A stretch of 64,000 bases of DNA from CAZWRV01 sp964636325 (GCA_964636325.1 CAZWRV010000002.1:62001-126000), one strand, 5' to 3'; counted from the first letter of the stretch, positions 1-9,765 are shown. Numbers and translations are program-made. The notes: generated from the sequence alone by a model not told the origin.

Positions 1-779
1 CCGCTCTACTCGTAAATGCAAACTTCTACAGGAAGGATGCGGCCATGCCCAAGGACGCACTCGACAAGCTCAAGGACGCCTCCTCAGGATTCGTCGTCGA
101 GTTCGGCGACGAAAAAGAATACGGCGGATTCGAAAAGTTCCGTAAGCAGATGGCGGCCGCAAAGCTCGCCGGCGGCAAGGGCACCGTCTCCTACGAGAGC
201 GGCAAGGACAAGATGGAGGCCTCATGGGACAGCTTCACCGTCAACGGCAAGGATCCTTACGCATATGCAAAGGAACAGAAGCTCTGGCAGGACAGCACCC
301 TCACACAGATGGGCCGGGCGCACCTGGAAAAAAACGGAGCGGTCATAGAACGCGGCAAGCCTCATCCCGAATTGAACATGTTCCTCCAGACGTTCCCGAA
401 GCAGAAGATATATGTCGCGATGAACCTCCTGCCCAACTACCTGCAATACAGCTTCAGCGAACCGGGCGGCGTGAAAATTGCCGCCGACGGCTCGCTTTCA
501 ATGGGCCGATGGGCAATCAAGGACTCCAAGGAGATAGACATCCTTCATCATCCCTTCGGAGGAGACTATGCCCCCAAGGAGAAAGACCCTTCTCCGGCGT
601 CGCTGCTCCTCATCACCGGCGCGAAGGGCAAGCCTGCAGTGAAGCTCAACGGCAAGGATATTTCAGGCGAAATCAGGCAATGGAAGCAGGACGGCGCCGA
701 CGGCTGGATAGTGCCGCTCGCAGGCAACCTTCCCAAGGACGAGGAAATCTCGGCGCGACTCAAGGCCGCCGCACAATAA
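1..779 (+). CDS. 3' end of a large secreted protein, paralogue of the gene at 5854
   Basis: The frame is open to the left edge, so this is the C-terminal part of a longer protein; the ATG at 45 is internal. The residues before that ATG (LLVNANFYRKDA) match the paralogue's LLIESYFYRRDA, and the following FGGFVVE-type block, the LEKNGAV block and the LNGKDIS...GWIVPL tail also align with the C-terminal module of the 5854 protein. No catalytic motif can be seen in this part. The stop at 777 is followed directly by the first REP repeats. The function is unknown; a role in the polysaccharide cluster is inferred only from the paralogue and its neighbours. Confidence 0.8.
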   Translation, partial: ALLVNANFYRKDAAMPKDALDKLKDASSGFVVEFGDEKEYGGFEKFRKQMAAAKLAGGKGTVSYESGKDKMEASWDSFTVNGKDPYAYAKEQKLWQDSTLTQMGRAHLEKNGAVIERGKPHPELNMFLQTFPKQKIYVAMNLLPNYLQYSFSEPGGVKIAADGSLSMGRWAIKDSKEIDILHHPFGGDYAPKEKDPSPASLLLITGAKGKPAVKLNGKDISGEIRQWKQDGADGWIVPLAGNLPKDEEISARLKAAAQ

Positions 780-846
780 CCGCCGCGGTTACCGTGGCCG
801 GGCATGCCGCTGTTGTTACCGTGGCCGGGCATTATTGCCCGGCATA
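780..846 (+). repeat. REP-A cluster 1 (two units)
   Basis: Two copies of a TTACCGTGGCCGGGCAT unit. The second closes as a perfect hairpin, GCCGGGCA (824-831), loop TTAT, TGCCCGGC (836-843). It sits directly upstream of the RAYT ribosome-binding site and start codon. Confidence 0.85.
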
Positions 847-857
847 AAAGGAACTTT

Positions 858-1772
858 ATGCAAAACAAGCGCATGTTCGCCCACGACTATAAGCGTCCAG
901 GTTTCTACATGATCACGCTTGTGACGGCCGGGCGGCGGGCGCTCTTCGGTGAATGCTTTGACAACCGCGTGCACCTTTCCCCAGCAGACGAAGCTGTGAT
1001 GCGGCGTTGGCATGAGATATCCGGGTACCGGCCCGAAGTCGAAACCAATACGCTGGTGGTGATGCCCGAACATCTGCACGGCATTTTATATGTCAAGGAG
1101 CCTTTGCCGAAACCAGTTGGTCTGACAATTCGCGGCTATAAGAGCGGCGTGACTTCTGAACTCCGCAAGCTCATGGACGATCCCGCTCTAGACGTCTGGG
1201 ATGAAGGTTACAACGACCGTATCGTCATGTGCTCAAAAACCCTGCAGGCTGAGCGCCGCTACATAGGCGACAATCTGCGGCGTTATTGCCTGCGGAAGGC
1301 CCATCCCGACCTTTTCGTCAGGATTAACCGCCTCGACAGTCCGCGTCTTCCCGAGGGTGTGGCCTGGACGGGTTTCGGCAACCTGTTCCTCATCGACAGA
1401 CCGGAACTCATGCCGGTGCAGGTTTCGCGGAGTGTGACATCCAACGCGCTGGCCGTGCTCAAAGGCGAGGTGACGGAACAGACTATCGCTGGCACGGTGA
1501 TGGTCTCACCTTTCCTCTCTCCGGGCGAAAAGGAAATCGCCAGCCTGGTGATGGAGCAGGAACATGGCTCGCTGATCCTCTTGAAACCGGATGGTTTTCC
1601 TCCATTGTATAAGCCTTCGGGCGCTTACTTTGATATGTGTGCCAAAGGGCGGCTGCTGGTGCTCTCGCCCTTTGAATATGCCGGACGCAGGCAACCGCTC
1701 AACCGCGAGCGCTGCCTGCAGCTGAACGAATGGGTGAAAAATATATGCGGCAATAATGCCGCACCACAGTAA
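858..1772 (+). CDS. REP-associated tyrosine transposase (RAYT) with a C-terminal extension
   Basis: A Y1/HUH single-strand transposase of the TnpA-REP type, expected to cut and mobilise REP hairpins. Visible: the family N-terminus (GFYMITLVTAGRRALFG), the HUH metal motif MPEHLHG with His72 and His74, and the candidate nucleophile Tyr135 in the RRYIGDN helix. The start chosen is the ATG at 858, preceded by AAAAGGAA; the in-frame ATG at 804 lies inside the REP. At 304 residues it is well above the ~165 residues of the E. coli RAYT. Residues ~165-304 form an extra domain with VMVSPFLSPGEKE, SLILLKPDG and LLVLSPFE strands, resembling a Rossmann/DprA-like fold (weak inference). Its own 3' end encodes an inverted REP hairpin, and REPs lie on both sides, as expected for a RAYT and its substrate. 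Confidence 0.85.
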   Translation: MQNKRMFAHDYKRPGFYMITLVTAGRRALFGECFDNRVHLSPADEAVMRRWHEISGYRPEVETNTLVVMPEHLHGILYVKEPLPKPVGLTIRGYKSGVTSELRKLMDDPALDVWDEGYNDRIVMCSKTLQAERRYIGDNLRRYCLRKAHPDLFVRINRLDSPRLPEGVAWTGFGNLFLIDRPELMPVQVSRSVTSNALAVLKGEVTEQTIAGTVMVSPFLSPGEKEIASLVMEQEHGSLILLKPDGFPPLYKPSGAYFDMCAKGRLLVLSPFEYAGRRQPLNRERCLQLNEWVKNICGNNAAPQ

Positions 1773-1838
1773 CCGCCGCGGTTACCGTGGCCGGCCATGC
1801 CGAAATTGTTACTGTGGCCGGGCATTATTGCGCGGCAT
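1746..1838 (+). repeat. REP-A cluster 2, inverted pair (BIME-like)
   Basis: The last codons of the RAYT carry an inverted REP hairpin, TGCGGCA (1746-1752), loop ATAA, TGCCGCA (1757-1763), followed by CACAGTAAC. The direct-orientation GTTACTGTGGCCGGGCAT unit starts at 1808 and its stem has one altered base (GCGCGGC). The two units face each other as in bacterial interspersed mosaic elements. Confidence 0.8.
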
Positions 1839-1855
1839 TAATAAAGGAGTAATAC

Positions 1856-4800
1856 ATGTACAACCGCCTCTCTCTTCTGGCCGCCGCACTCCTGCTCTGC
1901 TGCGGCGCCTCCGCCGAATCCATAACCTTGACAATCAAAGACTTGACAGGCCGAGGCTTCCCGCCCGATCTGGTGAACTACTCCATCGCCGCGCCGGCCG
2001 ACAACGGCAAGAATCTCCGTGTTCTCGACTCCGAAGGCAAGTCCCTTCCGCTTCAGGTGACGCCCGCCGGAAACGGACAGGCCACGCTCTCGTTCATAGC
2101 TTCTGTCGCACCCAACGGCACTTCCACATATACCGTCCGGGACGACGGACAAGGCGAGTCTGCGAAATCCGCAGTATCCGCGAACAAGGACAGCGACGCC
2201 ATGGTTCTCGCCAACCAACTCCTCGCCGTCAAGGTGCCAGCGCCACAAGAGAAATCCTTCGACAAGACGGTCGCGGCGGACACACTTCCCCCACCGATCA
2301 TCGCCTTCCGCGGCCCGGATGGGACATGGAAGGGCGAAGGCAAACTCCTGCTTAAGCGGCCGGTCAAGAAATTCACCGTCGCGCAGGCCGCCGGCGGTCC
2401 TGTGTTCAACGAAATCAGCTACCGCCTCGACTACGCGGAAGGCGGCTGGTACGAGGCAAAGATCCGCGTCACAGACAGCGCCCCCTTCGCGCAGGTCAGT
2501 GAATCTTACGACATGGGCATCGACACCAACAGGGAATTCTGGCAGCTCGACCTTTCCAAAGGCTGGAAGCCGGACGCCGCCGAGCACATGAGCGTAGCAG
2601 GACAGGGCAACAGGCCCGTGCAGTTTCCTAGCCTGGCCGATGAAGAGAAGGTTGTCGCCTCCGGACCCAGCGTCGGTGCGAATTTCGCAGGCGGCGGAGA
2701 AGGCCCTGTCCGCTGCATCCACCACGACTCATGCTGGGGCGAGAAGTTCGTCTCATACTACGGCATCCATTCGGCTGAGGCACGCAAGGCGAATCCCGCA
2801 AGTTACCCGGTTGCGATTGTCGCCCCCCTCCACAAGGGCGACTGGCGCCGCTCTTCAAGCCTGCCGATCTTCGTGAAAGGCGGCGAAGTCCGAGTCTTTT
2901 TCCCGATGGCGACCTGGCCGACCTCCTGGAAGGACGAACCCCGCTCGGACGTCTCCCCTTTCTCATGCCACGAGCATGATCCCTCCCTTCCAACGACTTA
3001 CGGCAGACGCAACTGGGCCCTGGTGCTTGCACAACCGGCGCTGAAGATCACAGGCTACAACGACAAGTCCACGGCGGAGGGAGCCGGATATTCGATCCGA
3101 GTCGGCTACGGCGAGGTGGGCCTCGACCGCTACAAGGATTTCATCCTGAACTGGACGGACGGCAAGGTTCAATATCCGCGCGTCTTCATCACCACTGACG
3201 AAGTGAAGAAGTACCGCGAAGCGGTCAAGGCGGATCCCGCTTTCCCTCTGCTTTCCATGATCAACGGCTACTACTGGTTCACCGGAGATCCCGAGACCGC
3301 CAAGAAGGAGCTGCCGGAAGTGCACAAGCGCCTCGACGACAACATAAAATACATCATGACTTCACTTTCAATCCACCACCACCACACACTGGACGCATAC
3401 GGCACGCCGGTCGGCCATACCGAGTCTGTCCTCTCCTGGCCGGATCTGCCTTCGGCGGACCGCGAGGCGATCCGCGCGAAGCTCGCGCTGCTCTGCTACC
3501 TGCTCGTCGAGCCCGACGTCACAAGCGCGGGCGACGGCTCGCACCATGGAAATCCGAACATGGGCGTCTCCCGCCTCCAAGACCGAGCGAACCTCGCAGC
3601 TTTAGTACCCGACCACCCGATGCACAAGACCTGGAGCGAATACATGGCCATGTTCATGGCCTACAAGCAGGGCACATTCATGGCGCCCGAGGGCGGCTGG
3701 TTCGAATACGGCGCAAGCTACCATATGCACGGCTACGGCAAGATCCTCCGCGGCATGATGGGCACTCAGGCGGACAAGGTTTCCACGGCCGACAGGATCT
3801 GGTCATACAACCGGACGGACTTCGACTACTATATGAACCTTCTTTCCCCGTTCGATCCGCGCTACGGCGCCCGCACAATTCCCGGCTCGGCGAATTCGGC
3901 CGTCGGCAATCCGCCGCACTTCCTGCAGGCGATGGGCTCGGTCGCCGACAAGGATCCCGAGTTCGCGGCAAACCTGCGATGGGCCTGGGAGAACGGAGGC
4001 CGCATGGTCGCCACAGGCGCCGACGCCATAACAATTCCTGCGATGGCACGGCCGGAGATACCGGCCAAGGAGCCGAAGCTCACAAGCCGCATATATCCCG
4101 GCTACGGCGTGATCTTCCGCGCGCACCAGGGCCCCGACGAAACATGCCTCTACCTGCGCAGCGGCTACCTCTGGAGCCACTGGAACCAGGACCAGGGCAA
4201 CATGATGCTCTACTCGAAAGGCGCAGTCCTGCTCCCGTCCCAGCCATACCAGTACGGCGGCCCCAAGGACAACTCCTTCCCCGACAAGAACTTCATCCGC
4301 TTCGGCGATCCCACGAACGACTTCCCGCACGACTGGGGCGACAGCAACATCATCGATGCGAATTTCGCAGGAAGCGCCGACTACGCCTGGGCCTCCAGCG
4401 GCTACCCCGACTGGTTCATCAACCCGGCCGGCGCCCCAGGATGGGAAAAGGCGAACGTGCGCAAGCTCGTCGGAGGCATGGACCAGAAGGAGGGAGCCTT
4501 CTGGTGGGACAGGCAAGTCATATTTCTCAAAGGCGCCACAGCCAAGGCACCTAACTATTTCGTCATCCGCGACAGCTTCAACGGCGACGGGAAACTTGCC
4601 AGCTGGTTCAACCTCAGCCTCCTCGGCCGGAAGGGCAACCTGAAAATTGAAGGTGCGAAGGTCGCAGTCGACACCGAATGGCCGACCAAGCTCGACATGA
4701 TCTTCACGGGCCGCGACAAGTTTGCGTTCGAAATGCAGGACGACAATCTGCCCGTCCAGTTCGGCCCATACAACAGGCTGACGGAACAGGCGAAAATCTC

Positions 4801-5782
4801 CAGGGACTGGCTCGACAAGGAAGGCAGGCCGGCGGTCGCAGACGGAAAAGGCGGCTGCAACGTCAATGCCGAACAGCACGTGACGCTCCGTCTTCAGAGC
4901 GCTCCCGGGCAGGAGGTCGCATGGGTGCTCTATCCGCGCGGCGAAGGGGAGAACTCCCCCACCGTCTCACAGCTCGATCCCGGAGTGACTAAAATCGTCA
5001 CCGCAGAGGGCACCGACTACGTCTTCCTTTCCACAAAGCCCATGGAATACAAGGGCGAAGACGTCGAATTCTCCGGACTGGCAGGTGCGGTGCGCGTCGC
5101 CAAGGACGGGAAGGCCACGTTCGTTCTTTCCGCAGGTCCCGGAAAAGTCGGATACAAGGGTTCGTTCATCGAAAGCCCCGTCCCCTTCGAGAAGACCGTC
5201 GCCGCCGGAACCAGGCTCGAGCCTGTAGCCGTCCCGACCTGGAGCGTCTCCGCTCCGTCCGCAATGGCCGGCGGACAGAAACTTTCCGAAGGCGTGACAA
5301 AGGCGAGTGCGGATGGAGTCACTCAATACGCCGTCGATGCTCCGTCAGCACTCTCAGCGGCCGACGGTGATGTGAAACTCCATGCGCGCAAGGCGTTCGT
5401 TGAGATTTCCAAGGACAAGGTCCGCTTCGTAGTCCCGGAACGCGCATACGCCCAGCTCTCCGCAGGAAACATCGGCGTGCGCGGCGTCGGCCCCTTCGAC
5501 CTGACGTTCACACCGGACGGAATTTCCGGAAAAGTCGACGGGGCAATCCGCACAATCGTCACGACCTGGCCTCATAAGATCATACGCCCCAGCTACTGGA
5601 TGGACGGTGTGCGCTGGTATGCAGGCTTCGCCGACGAACATTCCCTCTACAAGGGCACGAAGACACCCCAGTTCGCAGTCGCGATGGGCGTATCTGCCGG
5701 AGCGCACGAGGTTAAGATAACCGAGTGGGAATGGCCGCCGATGCCGCAGCCTCCTCCGCGTACAAGCCTTTCTCTTAAGTAG
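1856..5782 (+). CDS. Secreted ~1,308-residue protein with a probable alpha-toroid plus beta-sandwich lyase-like architecture
   Basis: The N-terminus is a signal peptide (MYNRLSLLAAALLL, probable cleavage after GASA). Residues ~25-120 look like an all-beta domain. The middle, ~450-700, is helical and His/Trp/Tyr-rich (LSIHHHHTLD, GDGSHHGNPN, EGGWFEYGASYHMHGYGK), and ~760-1,000 resembles the beta-sandwich half of heparinase II/III-type lyases (SGYLWSHWNQDQGNMMLYSKG). This pattern suggests the chondroitin AC/alginate lyase superfamily, but I cannot name a PL family or prove catalytic residues. The start follows TAAAGGAGTAATAC. It shares a nearly identical REP-RBS-signal-peptide leader with the next gene. 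It probably acts outside the cytoplasm in the same pathway as its neighbours. Confidence 0.75.
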   Translation: MYNRLSLLAAALLLCCGASAESITLTIKDLTGRGFPPDLVNYSIAAPADNGKNLRVLDSEGKSLPLQVTPAGNGQATLSFIASVAPNGTSTYTVRDDGQGESAKSAVSANKDSDAMVLANQLLAVKVPAPQEKSFDKTVAADTLPPPIIAFRGPDGTWKGEGKLLLKRPVKKFTVAQAAGGPVFNEISYRLDYAEGGWYEAKIRVTDSAPFAQVSESYDMGIDTNREFWQLDLSKGWKPDAAEHMSVAGQGNRPVQFPSLADEEKVVASGPSVGANFAGGGEGPVRCIHHDSCWGEKFVSYYGIHSAEARKANPASYPVAIVAPLHKGDWRRSSSLPIFVKGGEVRVFFPMATWPTSWKDEPRSDVSPFSCHEHDPSLPTTYGRRNWALVLAQPALKITGYNDKSTAEGAGYSIRVGYGEVGLDRYKDFILNWTDGKVQYPRVFITTDEVKKYREAVKADPAFPLLSMINGYYWFTGDPETAKKELPEVHKRLDDNIKYIMTSLSIHHHHTLDAYGTPVGHTESVLSWPDLPSADREAIRAKLALLCYLLVEPDVTSAGDGSHHGNPNMGVSRLQDRANLAALVPDHPMHKTWSEYMAMFMAYKQGTFMAPEGGWFEYGASYHMHGYGKILRGMMGTQADKVSTADRIWSYNRTDFDYYMNLLSPFDPRYGARTIPGSANSAVGNPPHFLQAMGSVADKDPEFAANLRWAWENGGRMVATGADAITIPAMARPEIPAKEPKLTSRIYPGYGVIFRAHQGPDETCLYLRSGYLWSHWNQDQGNMMLYSKGAVLLPSQPYQYGGPKDNSFPDKNFIRFGDPTNDFPHDWGDSNIIDANFAGSADYAWASSGYPDWFINPAGAPGWEKANVRKLVGGMDQKEGAFWWDRQVIFLKGATAKAPNYFVIRDSFNGDGKLASWFNLSLLGRKGNLKIEGAKVAVDTEWPTKLDMIFTGRDKFAFEMQDDNLPVQFGPYNRLTEQAKISRDWLDKEGRPAVADGKGGCNVNAEQHVTLRLQSAPGQEVAWVLYPRGEGENSPTVSQLDPGVTKIVTAEGTDYVFLSTKPMEYKGEDVEFSGLAGAVRVAKDGKATFVLSAGPGKVGYKGSFIESPVPFEKTVAAGTRLEPVAVPTWSVSAPSAMAGGQKLSEGVTKASADGVTQYAVDAPSALSAADGDVKLHARKAFVEISKDKVRFVVPERAYAQLSAGNIGVRGVGPFDLTFTPDGISGKVDGAIRTIVTTWPHKIIRPSYWMDGVRWYAGFADEHSLYKGTKTPQFAVAMGVSAGAHEVKITEWEWPPMPQPPPRTSLSLK

Positions 5783-5838
5783 CTGTGGCCAGCCATGCCA
5801 TCGTTGTTACTGTGGCCGGGCATTATTGCCCGGCATTA
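5783..5838 (+). repeat. REP-A cluster 3
   Basis: A degenerate unit (CTGTGGCCAGCCATGCC) followed by a perfect unit with hairpin GCCGGGCATTATTGCCCGGC. It begins at the stop codon of the upstream gene and ends 15 bases before the next start codon. Confidence 0.85.
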
Positions 5839-5853
5839 ATAAAGGAGTAATAC

Positions 5854-8800
5854 ATGTATAACCGCCTCTCTCTACTAGCCGCCGCACTTCTGCTCACTCC
5901 GGAGCTTCTTGCCGCAGAACCGCTTGTGATCGCAGAACCCGAATGCGCGGGAATTTCCGGACTCCGTCCGTTCTGGGACAGGCCGGTGGTCCTCCGCGAG
6001 GACGGCGCCACGATGGAGCTCAACCGGGGCGACCTCCTCAAGGGGACGGCCGCCATCTGGGCCAAGGATCTCGACTGGCACAACGGATATTGCCAATATA
6101 TGGAAGTCGTCGATCCTAACTACAAGGTCAAGCCCTGGGACCAGTCGCCCGGCGCAATCGCATTCGACGCCGTTCACAGATCGCTTCTGGTGCGCTTTCC
6201 CGGCTGCGCCCAGAAGATTGCGGATGAAATCGCCAAGGGCCGTTCAGTCGTGAAGCTCGAACTTCTCCTTCCATTCCGCACCGCGGAGCTGATGTCCATC
6301 GGCTATGAGGCCCCGTCCTCCTTTGTCGGCGACATGTGGGACAAGCAGGTGCCGCACTGGCACGCCCAGGCATGGCGGCTGCGCCGCCCCTGGAAGGCGG
6401 ACAACGCTATGGGACCTACCTACAACGACTCCTGCAAAGGCAAGGTCAGCTGGGCCAAATACGGCGCGCAGGACGAGAAGTCCGACCGTTTCCCCAAGTT
6501 CTTCGGCCCAGTCGAAGTCTCCCAGGACAAGTCCGAGGCGATCGACGTGACCGCATCTTTGGCCGACCCTTCCTTCGGCGCGGATCTCCCCACCCGCCTC
6601 CGCGGACTGGAGGACTGCGGCTTCCTCGTCCGAAAGGTTGAATACTACGACATGCACTTCGAGACGCCCGGCTACGAATGGGCCGCCATGACCGGCGGAC
6701 GCGCAATCCTCGTCAAGGCACCGCAGCTGCGGGTCACCTTCGCCGACGGCAAGGCCGAAAAGATCGATCTGCCCAAGCCGATGGATCCCGCATCCGGCGG
6801 TGAATACAAGCCGACGGCAGTCCTGCCCGACGATGCGGAATTCGCAAAACTCCGCGACACATATTCCTTCAGAAAACCCGACTGGATGCCCGACTGGCAG
6901 TGGAAACGGGTCCAGGAGCTCTATGGCCTCGGCGGACACGCCAACGCATTTCCGCCCGAACGGCGCGAATATCTCAAATGGATCGACGACGTCCTTCGGA
7001 CACCGCCGCGGACCTGGCACGGATTCGAGGCCGCCGACCAGCTCGCCCTCGTCTACGACTTCTCCAAGGCGTTCCCTCAGCCGGTCGTAGACCACCTCAA
7101 GCTATACTGGGAGTCTTGGCTCATGCCCGAACGCGACACCTCCGACTGCGTCCACAACCAGTACCACCAGATATGGACCCAGTGGCGGCCCCTCGGCAGC
7201 GACTACGTAGACCGCACCAACGACTGGCGCGGCAACAAGTCCTTCTACCGAGAGAGCTACTGCCGCTACATGAGCACGATGAACTTCAACCACACGGCCG
7301 CGATCGGCGCGCTCCTGGGCGGCGAGCTCATCGGCTGCGAGCGCGCCATCGCAGACGGACGCTACGGCCTCGAAATGTTCCCGCTCCGTCTCTGGGCCTG
7401 GTACGACGGCACCACGCAGGAGTCCATCGACCACTACTACCTCGCCATCACCATGACCGACCAGAAGGCGTTCGCCGACTACTCCCCCACCGCCTTCGAC
7501 CGCCTCATGGGAAGGAGCATTCTCTGGAAGACCATGGAGGAGCTCGCGGACTGCTACCATCCCGGCCTCAAGCGTTACGTCAGCACCGGCGGCCGCACGA
7601 CCCCTTTCTACGCAACGCAGGTCCAGGACGGCGTCCAGCACATCGCACACGTCATGACGAAGAACGGCGCCCTCACCGATCTCGACAAGATCCAGTCGCG
7701 CGAGCAGGAGATGCGGAGCAAGGCCGTGAACAAGCCGCCGATCATAGGGCACGACCTCCCGCCGCGCCGCGTGGCGATGCAGGCACTGAAGAGCCCGTGG
7801 GCGCCTGATTGGCTGAGCGAGATCTTCGAGAACAAGCCCCTTCCCTTTGAAATGACCGCCACCTTCCGCCAGTGGGGCTCATTCCTGAAGGAGCCCAAAT
7901 GGAAGAAGAGCTGGCTCGGTCAGAACTACGGAGTGGCATCATACGACTTCTGCACGAGTCCGACCATCAACCTCCAAGCTCTCTGGAAGCGGACGCCCGA
8001 ACCAATCACGAGCGCTTCGGATCTCGGCCAGCTGCTGATCCGCTTCGGCTACAACCGCACGAACTTCATAGATACGATGAAGGGCGGCACGCTCGGCAAC
8101 ATGGGCGGCTCGATCGCTGTCCTCCAGCACAAGGGCAAGATGCTCGTGGCCTGCAGCCCAAACGAGGATCTCAAGGGAAGCCATTTCGACCCTGCCAAGG
8201 CCGAAATCAAGAGTCTCCAGACTTCTATATGCCTCTTCACGCTCCAGGACAAGCCCACCTGGAATATCTGGATCGACGGCAAGGAAGTCTCAGCTCTTCC
8301 CGCCAACGCAAAGGCCGGCTCAAGGATCGTTGTCCAGGACGGCGTCTCTTTCATCGGCGTAGTCCCGCTCACGGCCACCGACCTCGGCCGCGACGTAGAG
8401 GTCCTGATCAAGGAAGGAGGCGAACCTGTAGCCCCGCAGACAGGCGAGCTCGACCGCGAATCCCTGCTGATCGAAAGTTATTTCTACAGGCGCGACGCCA
8501 AGCTCGACCTCGCCGTGAACAAGCAGGCTATCGACGACGCCTTCGGCGGATTCGTAGTCGAGACCGGTGATGTGGCGGAATACAAGGATCTCGCCGCTTT
8601 CCAGAAGCACATGGACGACCTGCAGATTGGGCAGAAGATGGAAAATGAAGTCGTTAGCCTCTCGTGCAAGAGCGGCGACGACCTCCTCGAAATGGGCTTC
8701 AAGCCGCGCGGTGCGGACAGCGACGGCAACCAGCCCGCCTCCACCTGGATACCCTACCGCAGAGTCAACGGCAAATGGCCTTATCTTGCCGAAGGAGTCG

Positions 8801-9756
8801 AACGGGAAACACCGCTCAGCATCCTCGGCCGCAAGGGAAAGCTCGAGAAGAACGGCGCCGTCCTCACAATGGAGCCTGACCAGATGGGCTACATCGTCAC
8901 CGAGCCGAAGACGGGAACCTATATGGCGGCAAATCCTCTGCCTGACGCCACCTGGTTCCGCTTCGAAGTCAAGGACGGCCCGACAATCGAGGCCGATGGA
9001 CGCATAGGCCTCGGATTCTTCACGGTCCAGCCGACGGCCGGCAAGCTCGACATACTCTACGGCATCCATCCTACGCAGCCGGCCGAAGGGCTCGGAAGCT
9101 GCCTTGTCGTGAGCGGAATGGCGAAGAAGCCGGAGGTGGTCCTCAACGGTTCCCCGCTGGCAAAACCGGTCGCCGCCCTCAAGATCGGCGGCAAGGACGC
9201 CTGGATTATCCCGCTCGATGATAAGGCCGATACTGCAAAGGTCACCGAAACTGCAATAACAGCCGCCCGTGCCGAGGCTGCCAAGGCTTTCGCCGCAGGC
9301 CCCGGCAGCATGGCAAAACTCGTCTACGAGAAAGGCGAACACTACCTGCTCACGAAGCCGAGCGTCGGAGCGTGGTCGTTCCAGCGCCAGTGGCCGCTCG
9401 GTGTGGCCTTCCGCGCCGAAACGCCCGAAGGCGCCGTAGTCACCGCGGACGGACGTCTCGCCTTCCTCCAGCTTGTGATAAATTCCAAGGCCGGGCGCGT
9501 CGAACTGTTCGCCCCAAAATATCTCTACGACGCCCAGGGCAGCCAGGCCTACACCGACAAGGCGACCGCGCTTCTCATCGCGGGCTGCGGTGAAAAGCCG
9601 TCCGTCGTAATCAACGGGCATGAAGTGCCCGGTCCGTTCGCAAAGAAGACCCTCGGCGGAAAAGAATACCTTGTCGTCCCGCTCTACGGCCTCAAGCCGG
9701 CCGACAACCTCGAAAAAACTTATGCCGGCGCAATGAAGCTGCTGGAAGGGCGCTGA
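5854..9756 (+). CDS. Secreted ~1,300-residue protein with C-terminal repeated modules
   Basis: The signal peptide (MYNRLSLLAAALLLTPELLAA) shares its first 14 residues with the upstream gene. Residues ~20-330 are a mixed beta region. Residues ~350-700 are helical with many aromatic and His residues (HNQYHQIWTQWRP, MSTMNFNHTAAIG), consistent with an alpha/alpha toroid. Two related C-terminal modules follow: each has a 'PEVVLNG/PSVVING' strand and then 'KDAWIIPL/KEYLVVPL'. The first of these modules is homologous to the truncated protein at the left edge of the window. No known CAZy family is recognised; the placement suggests carbohydrate binding or cleavage outside the cell, which is inference. 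Confidence 0.75.
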   Translation: MYNRLSLLAAALLLTPELLAAEPLVIAEPECAGISGLRPFWDRPVVLREDGATMELNRGDLLKGTAAIWAKDLDWHNGYCQYMEVVDPNYKVKPWDQSPGAIAFDAVHRSLLVRFPGCAQKIADEIAKGRSVVKLELLLPFRTAELMSIGYEAPSSFVGDMWDKQVPHWHAQAWRLRRPWKADNAMGPTYNDSCKGKVSWAKYGAQDEKSDRFPKFFGPVEVSQDKSEAIDVTASLADPSFGADLPTRLRGLEDCGFLVRKVEYYDMHFETPGYEWAAMTGGRAILVKAPQLRVTFADGKAEKIDLPKPMDPASGGEYKPTAVLPDDAEFAKLRDTYSFRKPDWMPDWQWKRVQELYGLGGHANAFPPERREYLKWIDDVLRTPPRTWHGFEAADQLALVYDFSKAFPQPVVDHLKLYWESWLMPERDTSDCVHNQYHQIWTQWRPLGSDYVDRTNDWRGNKSFYRESYCRYMSTMNFNHTAAIGALLGGELIGCERAIADGRYGLEMFPLRLWAWYDGTTQESIDHYYLAITMTDQKAFADYSPTAFDRLMGRSILWKTMEELADCYHPGLKRYVSTGGRTTPFYATQVQDGVQHIAHVMTKNGALTDLDKIQSREQEMRSKAVNKPPIIGHDLPPRRVAMQALKSPWAPDWLSEIFENKPLPFEMTATFRQWGSFLKEPKWKKSWLGQNYGVASYDFCTSPTINLQALWKRTPEPITSASDLGQLLIRFGYNRTNFIDTMKGGTLGNMGGSIAVLQHKGKMLVACSPNEDLKGSHFDPAKAEIKSLQTSICLFTLQDKPTWNIWIDGKEVSALPANAKAGSRIVVQDGVSFIGVVPLTATDLGRDVEVLIKEGGEPVAPQTGELDRESLLIESYFYRRDAKLDLAVNKQAIDDAFGGFVVETGDVAEYKDLAAFQKHMDDLQIGQKMENEVVSLSCKSGDDLLEMGFKPRGADSDGNQPASTWIPYRRVNGKWPYLAEGVERETPLSILGRKGKLEKNGAVLTMEPDQMGYIVTEPKTGTYMAANPLPDATWFRFEVKDGPTIEADGRIGLGFFTVQPTAGKLDILYGIHPTQPAEGLGSCLVVSGMAKKPEVVLNGSPLAKPVAALKIGGKDAWIIPLDDKADTAKVTETAITAARAEAAKAFAAGPGSMAKLVYEKGEHYLLTKPSVGAWSFQRQWPLGVAFRAETPEGAVVTADGRLAFLQLVINSKAGRVELFAPKYLYDAQGSQAYTDKATALLIAGCGEKPSVVINGHEVPGPFAKKTLGGKEYLVVPLYGLKPADNLEKTYAGAMKLLEGR

Positions 9757-9765
9757 GGCCCCTAT

